Shown here piece after piece: positions 1-7,887 of a stretch of DNA of 29,930 bases (its first letter is position 1; every line of letters begins with the position of its first letter). Under the pieces are notes generated by a model. The model had not been told where the DNA came from, did not search any database, and saw only the letters and a program-made list of their open reading frames with translations. Origin of the DNA: Candidatus Troglogloeales bacterium (lineage in GTDB: Bacteria; Nitrospirota; Nitrospiria; SBBL01; SBBT01); assembly GCA_005239595.1 (NCBI GenBank), contig SBBT01000131.1:1-29930 (forward strand), written 5' to 3'. Made by a program: the position numbers and the translations under genes.

Positions 1-51
1 CTTAATAAGGATACTGGACGATCAAGAGCACTTTGGGAAACGAGGAAACCC

Positions 52-65
52 ATCCCACTTGGGAT
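52..65 (-). terminator. Weak inverted repeat downstream of the Rieske gene
   Basis: ATCCC and GGGAT arms separated by four bases lie 14 bases past the Rieske stop codon. Read on the minus strand, the arms are followed by GGGTTTCC rather than a run of T. It may end the ileS-lspA-rluD-Rieske transcript but does not look like a strong intrinsic terminator. Confidence 0.2.
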
Positions 66-78
66 TTAGTGTCTGTTG

Positions 79-387
79 TTATTCCGGGAGGGCAATCATG
101 ATCCGGTTGTCCTCCCGTTTGATTGGGTAGGTCTCGATTTTAAGTTTAGGGCTGACCGGGGAACGGCCAGTCTTGATGTTAAAACGCCATTGATGCCAGG
201 GGCAAACGACCATGTCTCCCTCAAATTTCCCTTCCGCCAAGGGGCCGCCCTGGTGAGGACAGACATTCGATATGGCATACAAATCGCCGCCCATACAAAA
301 GATGGCGATTTCCCTGCCCCCAACCTCAATACATTTTCCTTTGCCTTCGGGAATCTCATCAATCGTTGCAACGGGGATAAACGCCAT
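79..387 (-). CDS. Small Rieske-type [2Fe-2S] ferredoxin
   Basis: This is a 102-residue single-domain Rieske protein, probably a soluble cytoplasmic electron carrier or the ferredoxin part of a larger enzyme. The cluster-binding motif is C43-P-H45, sixteen residues, then C62-P-W-H65, so both Cys-His pairs are present. There is no signal peptide or membrane segment, unlike the Rieske subunit of cytochrome bc complexes. It resembles NirD or the ferredoxin component of ring-hydroxylating dioxygenases, but no partner oxygenase or nitrite reductase is in the window. I chose the ATG at 387 because the family's N-terminal strand begins there; the frame stays open upstream only because it runs through rluD. 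It starts one base after the rluD stop and is the last gene of the ileS operon. The redox partner is unknown. Confidence 0.85.
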   Translation of the reverse strand: MAFIPVATIDEIPEGKGKCIEVGGREIAIFCMGGDLYAISNVCPHQGGPLAEGKFEGDMVVCPWHQWRFNIKTGRSPVSPKLKIETYPIKREDNRIMIALPE

Positions 388-388
388 T

Positions 389-1318
389 TTATGTTTCTCG
401 CAGGCGAAGCCGATCCAAAAGATCCAGCATGTCTGCTGGCGGCAGGGACGAAAAGACCATCCGATCGCCCCGCGTCGGGTGGGTAAATCCGAGCGTTTCT
501 GCATGAAGCATCTGACGTCCGATCTCCATTTCAAACGACCGTGCCGCTTTTCCCCCATAGGATTTGTCGCCGACGATCGGATGTCCCAAATGGGCCATGT
601 GTACCCGGATTTGGTGGGTTCGGCCTGTTTGAGGATAGACCAAAAGCAACGTGGCCATTCTAAATTTTTCCTTCACCACAAAATGGGTGGTCGCCTCGCG
701 GGGCTTGGTCGTTCTTGCGGAAATTTTTTTACGATCCACGCGATCCCGGCCAATTGGCAGAACCACCTGTCCCAACTTTTTGGGAAAAACCCCGCAGACA
801 ACGGCAAGATACGTTCGCTCAATCGAGTGTTGCTTAAACTGTTTTGAAAGGAGCTGGTGCGCAAGATCGGTTTTGGCAACCACCATCACGCCGGAGGTTT
901 CCTTGTCCAACCGGTGGACAATGCCCGGCCGCTCGCGCCCGCCTATTCCTGACATATTTTTGCAATGATACAGCAGGGCGTGTACCAGTGTCCCGCTTCT
1001 GTGTCCCGGGGCCGGATGGACTACCATCCCAGCCGCCTTGTTGATGACCAAAAGCTGCTCATCTTCAAACAAGACCTCAAGCGGGATGTCTTCCGGCACT
1101 AACTCCAGCGGTTTTGGGCCGGGAATAGAAAAGTCGATCTGATCTCCCTTGCGCACCCGATAACTCGGTTTGATGGGACGTCCATTGACCTGTATTTGCT
1201 CCTCCTCAATCAGTTTCTGGATGCGCGAACGTGAAAGGGGAAGGCCTCGTTTGATCAGGTAAAGATCGATCCGATCGTGGCAGGACGAGACAGAGAGGGG
1301 AGATGGAGGATAGGACAT
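389..1318 (-). CDS. rluD: RluA-family 23S rRNA pseudouridine synthase (RluD-like)
   Basis: This 309-residue protein isomerises uridine to pseudouridine in structured RNA. The RluD type modifies helix 69 of 23S rRNA. An N-terminal S4 RNA-binding domain spans about residues 15-63. It is followed by the catalytic domain with the family signature HRLDKETSG at 135-143, where D138 is the catalytic aspartate, and by the conserved QTGRTHQIRVH segment near the C-terminus. Length and domain order match RluC/RluD, and the S4 domain excludes RluA itself. It starts seven bases after the lspA stop with no clear Shine-Dalgarno, so it may rely on translational coupling. RluD versus RluC specificity cannot be decided from sequence, so the symbol is the most likely one. 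Confidence 0.88.
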   Translation of the reverse strand: MSYPPSPLSVSSCHDRIDLYLIKRGLPLSRSRIQKLIEEEQIQVNGRPIKPSYRVRKGDQIDFSIPGPKPLELVPEDIPLEVLFEDEQLLVINKAAGMVVHPAPGHRSGTLVHALLYHCKNMSGIGGRERPGIVHRLDKETSGVMVVAKTDLAHQLLSKQFKQHSIERTYLAVVCGVFPKKLGQVVLPIGRDRVDRKKISARTTKPREATTHFVVKEKFRMATLLLVYPQTGRTHQIRVHMAHLGHPIVGDKSYGGKAARSFEMEIGRQMLHAETLGFTHPTRGDRMVFSSLPPADMLDLLDRLRLRET

Positions 1319-1325
1319 GATTTCG

Positions 1326-1829
1326 TTAAAGGGATTGGGCCTTAGAACTTGATACGGGTTTCTTCATGGCGTTTAGAACCAGTAATGCGGCGCCGATGGT
1401 AATGGCCGAATCGGCCACATTGAATGCTGGCCAGTGAAATGTACCCACGTAAAAATCCAGAAAATCGACCACCTCGCCAAAACGGACGCGATCGACCATA
1501 TTCCCAACAGCCCCCCCGAAAATAAGGGAGAGCCCGTTGAGCCTGAATTGATCCTCTCCCTGGGCTTGAAGAAAGAACAGAAGGAGCAGTACAAGGGCAA
1601 TGGATGAGACGCTAAAGAAAAAGATCGAACGGAACGCGAGGGACTGGTTTGCGAAAAGACCAAAGGCGGCGCCCGGGTTGCGTATATGGGTCAGCGAGAA
1701 TAAATCATGGATCACCGCAACCGATTCATGCAATTTAAGAAATTTCTGCACATAAAATTTGCTGATTTGATCCAGGAAGAGAATCCCGCCTCCCATAAAG
1801 GATAAAAGAAGCCACCTATTTTGAGCCAA
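1326..1829 (-). CDS. lspA: Lipoprotein signal peptidase (signal peptidase II)
   Basis: This 167-residue inner-membrane aspartyl protease removes the signal peptide from diacylglyceryl-modified prolipoproteins. Four hydrophobic segments are visible. Family motifs are NPGAAFG at 51-57, GGAVGNMVDR at 105-114, VVDF at 120-123 and FNVADSAI at 136-143. D122 and D140 are the probable catalytic pair. The start is a TTG at 1829, overlapping the end of ileS by 14 bases. It is supported by AGAGG six bases upstream, and the next ATG (residue 12) would cut into the first membrane helix. The ileS-lspA order is common in bacteria, and the short overlap suggests coupled translation. Confidence 0.95.
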   Translation of the reverse strand: MAQNRWLLLSFMGGGILFLDQISKFYVQKFLKLHESVAVIHDLFSLTHIRNPGAAFGLFANQSLAFRSIFFFSVSSIALVLLLLFFLQAQGEDQFRLNGLSLIFGGAVGNMVDRVRFGEVVDFLDFYVGTFHWPAFNVADSAITIGAALLVLNAMKKPVSSSKAQSL

Positions 1830-4638
1830 TGATTACCTCTGCGCACCGCCGACAGAGGGTCGGGTGCACGTCCGATTCGCCCACGCTCTCCTGGTACCAC
1901 CAGCACCGTTCGCACTTTCTCCCCCGCGCCTCTGATACGTCAATCGAAAGCCCTTCCCGTGTCACGCTGGGGCCGGCCTCGGGCCGCGCAGTCCAGGGAA
2001 GCAAATAGACATGGGAGACAATAAAAAGGGTTGGAAGAAAGGCCTCCTTCTCTTTGAGGAGGGAAAACAAAGGGGGTTTTGCAAACAGGGTGAGCGATGC
2101 CTCAAGGGAATGGCCGATCTTCTTCCCCTTTCGCGCCTCTTCTAAAACACGTGCCGCCTCTTCACGAACCCCAATCAACTGTGCCCACGTCTCTTCCAGG
2201 GCAGGATCCCCTTTCTTAATATTGGGAAACGTGGTCAGGTGAACAGAGGGGGCCGACTTTAGGCCCGGCGGAAGAGATTGCCATATCTCCTCTGCGGTGA
2301 ATGAGAGGATGGGGGCCATCAGGCGAACCAGGGCAGACAGAATCTCTTTCAGAACACTCTGCGCCGCCCGTCTCTCCCGAGAGGATGCGGCGGATGCGTA
2401 AAGGCGGTCCTTGATGATATCCAGATAGAAAGCGGAGAGATCCGCAGCGCAAAAATGATTCAGCGCATGAAAGATTATGTGAAATTCAAATGCCTCATAA
2501 GCGCGCTGCACTTTTTCATTCAATAGGGAAAGACGGTGAAGCACCCACCGATCGATCTCCAACAGGTCTTCCTCGGAGAGGGGGCCGGCATCCGCATCGT
2601 ATAGATTGGCCAGAAGGAACCGGCAGGTGTTGCGAATCTTCCGGTAGGACTCGACGAGTTGCGTGAGGATTTCCTCCGAGATACGGACATCTTCCCGAAA
2701 ATCAGTCGCAGCAACCCAAAGACGCAGAATTTCCGCACCGTACCGATTGATGACCTCTTGGGGCGCCACCACATTCCCGGCAGATTTCGACATCTTCTTG
2801 CCGGATCCATCCACTGTAAAGCCATGGGTTAAGACTGCCGCATAAGGAGCGCGATCATCGGTTTCCAACGAAGTCAGCAAGGAGCTGTGGAACCAACCGC
2901 GGTGCTGATCCGATCCTTCAAGATAAAGATCGGCAGGCCACGCAAGCCCCGGAGACCGCTTCAAGACGGCCGAATGGCTAACCCCCGATTCAAACCAGAC
3001 ATCCAGGATGTCGCTCTCCTTTTCAAGCCGTCGTCCCTTACAACGGGGACAGGTTATCCCCGTCGGAAGGAGTGTCTCGACCGGATGTAAAAACCAGCGA
3101 TCGCTCCCCTCGCTGCGTTCCATTTGATCCGCGACGTGATTGACAATCTCTTGAGACGTGAAGGCCTCCTTACAATCAAGACAGGTCAAGGCAACGATCG
3201 GCACACCCCATGCCCGTTGGCGCGAGATGCACCAATCGGGACGGGACGTCACCATTCCCAATATCCGCTCTTTGCCCCACTTGGGAATCCATCGAACATC
3301 GTTTTCAATCGTATGGATTGCGCGCTCACGCAAGCGAGTTTCCTCCATCGAGATAAACCACTGCTCGGTAGCGCGAAAGATGACCGGCGTCTTGCATCGC
3401 CAGCAATGGGGATAGGAGTGGTTGAGGGTTGTATCGTAAACAAGCGTACCAAGACGGCGCAGATGCTCGATAATGGTTTTGTTGGCGCTAAAGATATCGG
3501 TGCCGACTAAATCGGACACCGCCTCATCAATCTCATCGGTAAATTCCCCTCGGCTGTTGACCGGGGCATAGACCGGCAATTGATACGCCTGTCCGATTTC
3601 ATAGTCCTCCTGGCCATGACCGGGAGCGGTATGGACCGCCCCTGTCCCCTGTTCCAGCGTCACATGCCTTCCGAGAATCACTTTCGACATCCATGATCGG
3701 GGAGAACCTTCCTCAAGAAAGGGGGATCGGCAGACGATCCCTTCGAGCTGGGCCCCTTTATAGGTAGAGACGACGGTGGCATCCGCGATGCCAAAGCGCT
3801 CCAAACAGGCCTCGGTCAACGTCTTTGCGATGATCCAGGTTTCCTTCTGATTAATCCGAATGGCCTGATAATCATAATCGGGATGGAGGGCGACCGCTTT
3901 GTTGGCCACGAGCGTCCAGGGGGTGGTTGTCCAGATGACAAACGAAGGGGTTAACTGTCCGGAAAGCTGCCCTGTCGGATCATTAACGACGCGAAACTTT
4001 ACAAAAATCGATGGAGAGAGGTGGTCGGCATATTCGACCTCCGCCTCGGCCAGGGCGGTTTCATCATGGGGACACCAGAGGACCGGTTTTTTCCCCTTGT
4101 AGACCCCCCCCCTTGCGACGATTTTCCCAAATTCGCGTACAATCGCCGCCTCATAACCTGGGGTCATGGTCAGGTAAGGCTTTTCCCAATCGCCAAAGAC
4201 GCCAAGCCGTTTGAATTCGTCCTTCTGGACGTTAACAAACTTTTCGGCATATGCCCTGCAGCGCTTCCGGATTTCCAGTGTGCTGATCTCTTTCCGCTTC
4301 GGCCCAAGCTCTTTGAGCACCTGGTGCTCAATGGGAAGACCATGGCAGTCCCATCCGGGCACAAAAGGGGCCTCATATCCCGACATGGTTTTGGATTTGA
4401 CCACAATGTCCTTTAGAATTTTGTTGAGGGCGTGGCCGATATGAATATGCCCGTTGGCATAAGGAGGACCGTCGTGGAGGATATACGTCGGCCGCCCCGC
4501 GTTCTGATCGAGGATGGTATGATAAAGCCCATCCCATTGCGTCAACTGTCCGACCTCTTTTTGCGCCAGGTTGGCACGCATCGGAAAATCGGTTTTGGGG
4601 AGGTTTAAACTCGTTTTATAACTTTCTTCTTTTTCCAT
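1816..4638 (-). CDS. ileS: Isoleucyl-tRNA synthetase
   Basis: This 940-residue class I aminoacyl-tRNA synthetase charges tRNA-Ile with isoleucine. The ATP-binding HIGH motif is at 66-69 within PPYANGHIHIGH, and KMSKS is at 615-619. The CP1 editing domain lies between them. The C-terminus carries a zinc finger with C909, C912, C929 and C932, as in the standard bacterial type. The N-terminal pattern (LNLPKTDFPMR) fits the family and supports the ATG at 4638. There is no recognisable Shine-Dalgarno before it, and the promoter at 4655-4683 would leave a leader of only about ten bases. I see no T-box leader, which controls ileS in many Gram-positives; the upstream gap is only 143 bases. It is the first gene of the ileS-lspA-rluD-Rieske operon. 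Confidence 0.97.
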   Translation of the reverse strand: MEKEESYKTSLNLPKTDFPMRANLAQKEVGQLTQWDGLYHTILDQNAGRPTYILHDGPPYANGHIHIGHALNKILKDIVVKSKTMSGYEAPFVPGWDCHGLPIEHQVLKELGPKRKEISTLEIRKRCRAYAEKFVNVQKDEFKRLGVFGDWEKPYLTMTPGYEAAIVREFGKIVARGGVYKGKKPVLWCPHDETALAEAEVEYADHLSPSIFVKFRVVNDPTGQLSGQLTPSFVIWTTTPWTLVANKAVALHPDYDYQAIRINQKETWIIAKTLTEACLERFGIADATVVSTYKGAQLEGIVCRSPFLEEGSPRSWMSKVILGRHVTLEQGTGAVHTAPGHGQEDYEIGQAYQLPVYAPVNSRGEFTDEIDEAVSDLVGTDIFSANKTIIEHLRRLGTLVYDTTLNHSYPHCWRCKTPVIFRATEQWFISMEETRLRERAIHTIENDVRWIPKWGKERILGMVTSRPDWCISRQRAWGVPIVALTCLDCKEAFTSQEIVNHVADQMERSEGSDRWFLHPVETLLPTGITCPRCKGRRLEKESDILDVWFESGVSHSAVLKRSPGLAWPADLYLEGSDQHRGWFHSSLLTSLETDDRAPYAAVLTHGFTVDGSGKKMSKSAGNVVAPQEVINRYGAEILRLWVAATDFREDVRISEEILTQLVESYRKIRNTCRFLLANLYDADAGPLSEEDLLEIDRWVLHRLSLLNEKVQRAYEAFEFHIIFHALNHFCAADLSAFYLDIIKDRLYASAASSRERRAAQSVLKEILSALVRLMAPILSFTAEEIWQSLPPGLKSAPSVHLTTFPNIKKGDPALEETWAQLIGVREEAARVLEEARKGKKIGHSLEASLTLFAKPPLFSLLKEKEAFLPTLFIVSHVYLLPWTARPEAGPSVTREGLSIDVSEARGRKCERCWWYQESVGESDVHPTLCRRCAEVIIGSK
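1836..1840 (-). promoter_or_regulatory. Shine-Dalgarno supporting the TTG start of lspA
   Basis: AGAGG lies six bases before the TTG at 1829, inside the last codons of ileS. It decides for the TTG start over the internal ATG at residue 12. Confidence 0.6.
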
Positions 4639-4654
4639 ACGATAATGTGGACGG

Positions 4655-4683
4655 ATCGTAACATCGGCCTATCGGCTTGTCAA
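4655..4683 (-). promoter_or_regulatory. Sigma70-like promoter for the ileS operon
   Basis: On the minus strand, TTGACA (4683-4678) is followed after exactly 17 bases by TACGAT (4660-4655). The predicted transcription start is near 4648, giving a leader of about ten bases before the ileS ATG. This would make ileS separately transcribed from the nuo operon upstream. Confidence 0.7.
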
Positions 4684-4715
4684 TGAACCGGGATGGACTG
4701 GCAAGTAACTGCAGT

Positions 4716-4744
4716 AAAGCAGTGAACTGCTTTGCCCAGCAAAG
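4716..4744 (-). repeat. Two overlapping, mutually exclusive stem-loops between nuoN and ileS
   Basis: CTTTGC/GCAAAG arms with a three-base loop occupy 4730-4744, and AAAGCAG/CTGCTTT arms with a four-base loop occupy 4716-4733. The two hairpins share 4730-4733, so only one can form at a time. No T-run follows in the direction of transcription. They may mark the 3' end of the nuo transcript or a processing site; intrinsic termination is not well supported. Confidence 0.4.
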
Positions 4745-4781
4745 ATGCCAGCAAACGATCTTCCGGAAAAGGAGATGCAGG

Positions 4782-6218
4782 CTAAAGAACCGATTGCACC
4801 GATCGGAGGGCGGCCTCAATCAGCGGCTCAGGGTAGAGGCCGATCAGAAGTGTTGCAGAGGATATAATCAGGAGTGCCAAGGTTAGAGCAGGAGAGAAAG
4901 AAAGGGGGGGCATGGCCTCTTCAGGTTCCTGCATATACATAGCGATAATAATCTTAAAATAGTAATAAAGCGAGACGACGCTGTTGAGGACAGCAATCAC
5001 CGCCAGCCAATAAAACTCCCCTTGAATAGCCGCATTAAACAGGAACAGCTTGCCAATAAATCCTGCCGTAGGAGGAATGCCAATCAATGAGAGAGCGAAA
5101 AGGACAAAGGAAGCGGCCACTGCAGGGTGGACTTTGGCCAATCCTTTAAAATCGCTGATCTCCGCCCCCCGCAGATTCGGTCTGCAAAGGAGGATCACGA
5201 TGGTAAACGCCCCTAATGTCATCAATGCGTAGGCAACCGTATAGATCAGCACGGCAGCCATACCGGTTTCAGAGGCCGCAATCAGACCGATCAGGATATA
5301 TCCGGAGTGGGCGATCGAAGAATAGGCGAGCAGTCGCTTGAAATTGGTCTGAACCAGCGCGACGACATTTCCAATGGTCATGGTCATCACGGCAATCAGC
5401 CACAATATCCTCCCCCAGGTTCCATGACTAAACTCCAGTCCTGTCATGAAAAGACGCAGCATGGCCGAAAAGGCCGCCACTTTCGATCCCGTTGACAGAT
5501 ACGCTGTAATCGGCGTCGGCGCCCCTTCATACACATCCGGCGCCCACATATGGAACGGGACAGCCGCAATTTTAAACCCAAAACCTGCTACCAAAAGGAT
5601 GATCGCAAAGAGGAGAGTTGGGCTGTTCATCATTTCCTGACTGGAAAGGTAGGCAAGTATCGAGCCGAAATGGGTTGTTCCTGAAAGACCATACAAAAAC
5701 GCAATTCCGTATAGAATGAGGCCGGAGGTAAAAACCCCCGTCAGGAAATACTTGATACCGGATTCCACCGATTTGACATCCCTTCGCATAAACGCAATCA
5801 GGACGTAAAACGATACCGACATTAATTCGAGTGCAAGGTAAAAAAGGAGGAGATCGGTCGCAGACGGCAACAACATCATCCCGACCGTTGCAAACAGGAT
5901 CAAGCCATAATATTCCCCTAGGTTGATTCTCTCAATTTTGAGATATCGGATGGAAATACATATCACCAGGACGGAGATGGCAAGAAAAAGCGCCTTAAAA
6001 AAGAGGGCGTAATCATCTAAGAGAATCATGCCCGAAAAGGCCGTTACTTTTCGGCCGCAAAGCGGGACTAAAGAGAGGGCGGTGCAGAGCAGGGAAAAGA
6101 GGGCGAAATAGCCGACCCACTCTTTTCTTTCTTTTCGAACAAAGGGCTCGATGACAAAAAGAAGACAGGCAAGAAGCGACAAAATTGATTCGGGTAAAAT
6201 TGCAAGCACCATTTCCAA
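4782..6218 (-). CDS. nuoN: NADH-quinone oxidoreductase subunit N
   Basis: This 478-residue antiporter-like proton-channel subunit of the complex I membrane arm lies next to NuoJ/K/H in known structures. It is strongly hydrophobic with about 14 helices. It shows the proton-antiporter core: a glutamate in the TM5-type segment (FYLALELMSVSFYVLI), a lysine in GFGFKIAAVPFHMWAPD, the TNFKRLLAYSSIAHSGYILIG segment, and lysine in the TM12-type GFIGKLF. The start is TTG at 6218, directly after the nuoM stop, with a GGGGG-rich Shine-Dalgarno at suitable distance; ATG at 6212 is the alternative. It is the last gene of the nuo operon. Confidence 0.95.
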   Translation of the reverse strand: MEMVLAILPESILSLLACLLFVIEPFVRKERKEWVGYFALFSLLCTALSLVPLCGRKVTAFSGMILLDDYALFFKALFLAISVLVICISIRYLKIERINLGEYYGLILFATVGMMLLPSATDLLLFYLALELMSVSFYVLIAFMRRDVKSVESGIKYFLTGVFTSGLILYGIAFLYGLSGTTHFGSILAYLSSQEMMNSPTLLFAIILLVAGFGFKIAAVPFHMWAPDVYEGAPTPITAYLSTGSKVAAFSAMLRLFMTGLEFSHGTWGRILWLIAVMTMTIGNVVALVQTNFKRLLAYSSIAHSGYILIGLIAASETGMAAVLIYTVAYALMTLGAFTIVILLCRPNLRGAEISDFKGLAKVHPAVAASFVLFALSLIGIPPTAGFIGKLFLFNAAIQGEFYWLAVIAVLNSVVSLYYYFKIIIAMYMQEPEEAMPPLSFSPALTLALLIISSATLLIGLYPEPLIEAALRSVQSVL

Positions 6219-7829
6219 CTATTTTCCCCCTTGCGAGATTGGAAAGGCGGACGTTGCCGGATGGGACACCCCTGTTTTTATCGGCACCTCTGTGAGCCCT
6301 GCCATGACGCTTTTTTGATCCGAGCCTGGGCTGACCTTCTGAACGATCTTCAGGACAGCAGGCTCCATAATGCGGATAAACGGTTTTGGATAAAGTCCTA
6401 TCCAGAACATAAAGATAACCAAGGGGACCATATAGGCAATTTCGCGGCGGTTCATATCGGAAAGCGCCTGGTTTTCAGGTTTATCCAACTCGCCGAACAT
6501 CATTCTTTGAAAAAGCCAGAGCATATACGCCGCCCCCAGAATAATTCCGAGCAAGGCAATACCCGCATACACCTTATTATATTGAAACGCCCCTACCAAA
6601 ATAAGAAATTCTCCGATAAAACCATTTAGGCCGGGGAGGCCGATTGACGAAAACATGGTGACGGCAAAGACCGCTGCAAAAATCGGCATTCGGCAGGAAA
6701 GTCCGCCGAAATCGGAAACCATGCGCGTATGACGCCGCTCATAAATTATACCGACGAGTAAAAAGAGGGCACCGGTTGAGATGCCGTGATTGATCATCTG
6801 CAGAACCGATCCCGTAATGCCCTGGGAATTCAGGGCAAACATCCCCAGCATCACAAACCCCAGATGGCTTACCGAGGAATAGGCAACCAACCGTTTCACA
6901 TCGTTTTGCGCCATAGCGACCACGGCCCCATAGACGATGCCGATGATAGAGAGTCCCGCCATCAGCGGCACAAAATAATGGCTGGCCGCGGGAAACAGGG
7001 GGAGACAAAAGCGGAGGAAACCGTATGTCCCCATCTTCAGCAAAACCCCGGCCAACAAAACGCTTCCTGCCGTCGGCGCATCGGTGTGGGCATCGGGAAG
7101 CCAGGTATGAAATGGAAACATCGGAACCTTAATCGCAAAACCCAAAAAGAAGGCAAGGAAAAGCCAGACCTGAAAAGGCCACAAGGGAAGCCTCATTTTA
7201 TAAAGCTCAAGGAGATTAAACGTAAATTGGCCCGACCCATATTCCGGATTGTGGTTAAGGAAATAGAGGGCCAAAATCGCCAGGAGCATAAAAAGACTGC
7301 CAAAAAGGGTATAGAGAAAAAATTTAATGGCAGAATAGAGCCGCCGGCCTCCTCCCCAGATACCGATCAGGAAATACATCGGGACAAGCATCACCTCCCA
7401 AAAGACATAAAAGAGGAAAAGGTCCATCGCCATAAACACCCCCAGCATGCCGGTTTCCAGAAGAAGGATAGAAACGTAATACTCTTTCACCCGCTCTTTG
7501 ATGGCGGTGAAAGAGCAAAGAACGGCAATGGGAGAAAGAATGGTCGTCAGCAAAATGAGCAGGAGGCTGATGCCATCAATTCCAAAGAAGTATTCGACTC
7601 CCAGGGTTGGAATCCACTGGATCTTTTCCACGAACTGCATTTCTGCGTGGGAAGAATCAAACCGCGGTAACAGGAGAAAGGAAAAGAACATGGAGACCAA
7701 CGAGATCCCAAAGGAGGCATGCATGATCGCCTTGTGATCCTCTTTTTTCATGAATAAGAGAATGATCGCGCCGGCGAGCGGCACATAGGCGATCAACGAC
7801 AGAAGGGGAAAACCGTAGACATTCGACAT
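6219..7829 (-). CDS. nuoM: NADH-quinone oxidoreductase subunit M
   Basis: This 536-residue antiporter-like subunit sits between NuoL and NuoN in the membrane arm. Typical NuoM features are a glutamate in LFYVFWEVMLVPMYFLIG, lysine in GFAIKVPMFPFHTWLPDAH, the NDVKRLVAYSSVSHLGF segment, and glutamate (not lysine) in GLNGFIGEF. That glutamate separates NuoM from NuoN and MrpD. Start ATG 7829 is chosen because GGGAGG ends four bases before it. The longer reading from TTG 7841 would place the Shine-Dalgarno inside the gene. The last 30 or so residues form a hydrophilic tail longer than usual. It is followed immediately by nuoN. Confidence 0.96.
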   Translation of the reverse strand: MSNVYGFPLLSLIAYVPLAGAIILLFMKKEDHKAIMHASFGISLVSMFFSFLLLPRFDSSHAEMQFVEKIQWIPTLGVEYFFGIDGISLLLILLTTILSPIAVLCSFTAIKERVKEYYVSILLLETGMLGVFMAMDLFLFYVFWEVMLVPMYFLIGIWGGGRRLYSAIKFFLYTLFGSLFMLLAILALYFLNHNPEYGSGQFTFNLLELYKMRLPLWPFQVWLFLAFFLGFAIKVPMFPFHTWLPDAHTDAPTAGSVLLAGVLLKMGTYGFLRFCLPLFPAASHYFVPLMAGLSIIGIVYGAVVAMAQNDVKRLVAYSSVSHLGFVMLGMFALNSQGITGSVLQMINHGISTGALFLLVGIIYERRHTRMVSDFGGLSCRMPIFAAVFAVTMFSSIGLPGLNGFIGEFLILVGAFQYNKVYAGIALLGIILGAAYMLWLFQRMMFGELDKPENQALSDMNRREIAYMVPLVIFMFWIGLYPKPFIRIMEPAVLKIVQKVSPGSDQKSVMAGLTEVPIKTGVSHPATSAFPISQGGK

Positions 7830-7833
7830 AACA

Positions 7834-7839
7834 CCTCCC
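7834..7839 (-). promoter_or_regulatory. Shine-Dalgarno fixing the nuoM start
   Basis: GGGAGG on the minus strand lies four bases before ATG 7829. It rules out the in-frame TTG at 7841 as the start. Confidence 0.75.
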
Positions 7840-7887
7840 AATGAAACTTAAACGCGTTATTGAAAAACTCGCACGATCAACAGCCTG

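Noticed and set aside
4639..4781. T-box riboswitch upstream of ileS
   Set aside because: The gap is only 143 bases, there is no T-box core or specifier-loop architecture, and the promoter sits about 17 bases before the gene.
6786..7670. A 294-codon open frame on plus
   Set aside because: It lies wholly antisense to nuoM and has a composition (rich in His, Gln, Lys and Arg) typical of the reverse frame of a membrane-protein gene. No ribosome-binding site or family motif is seen.
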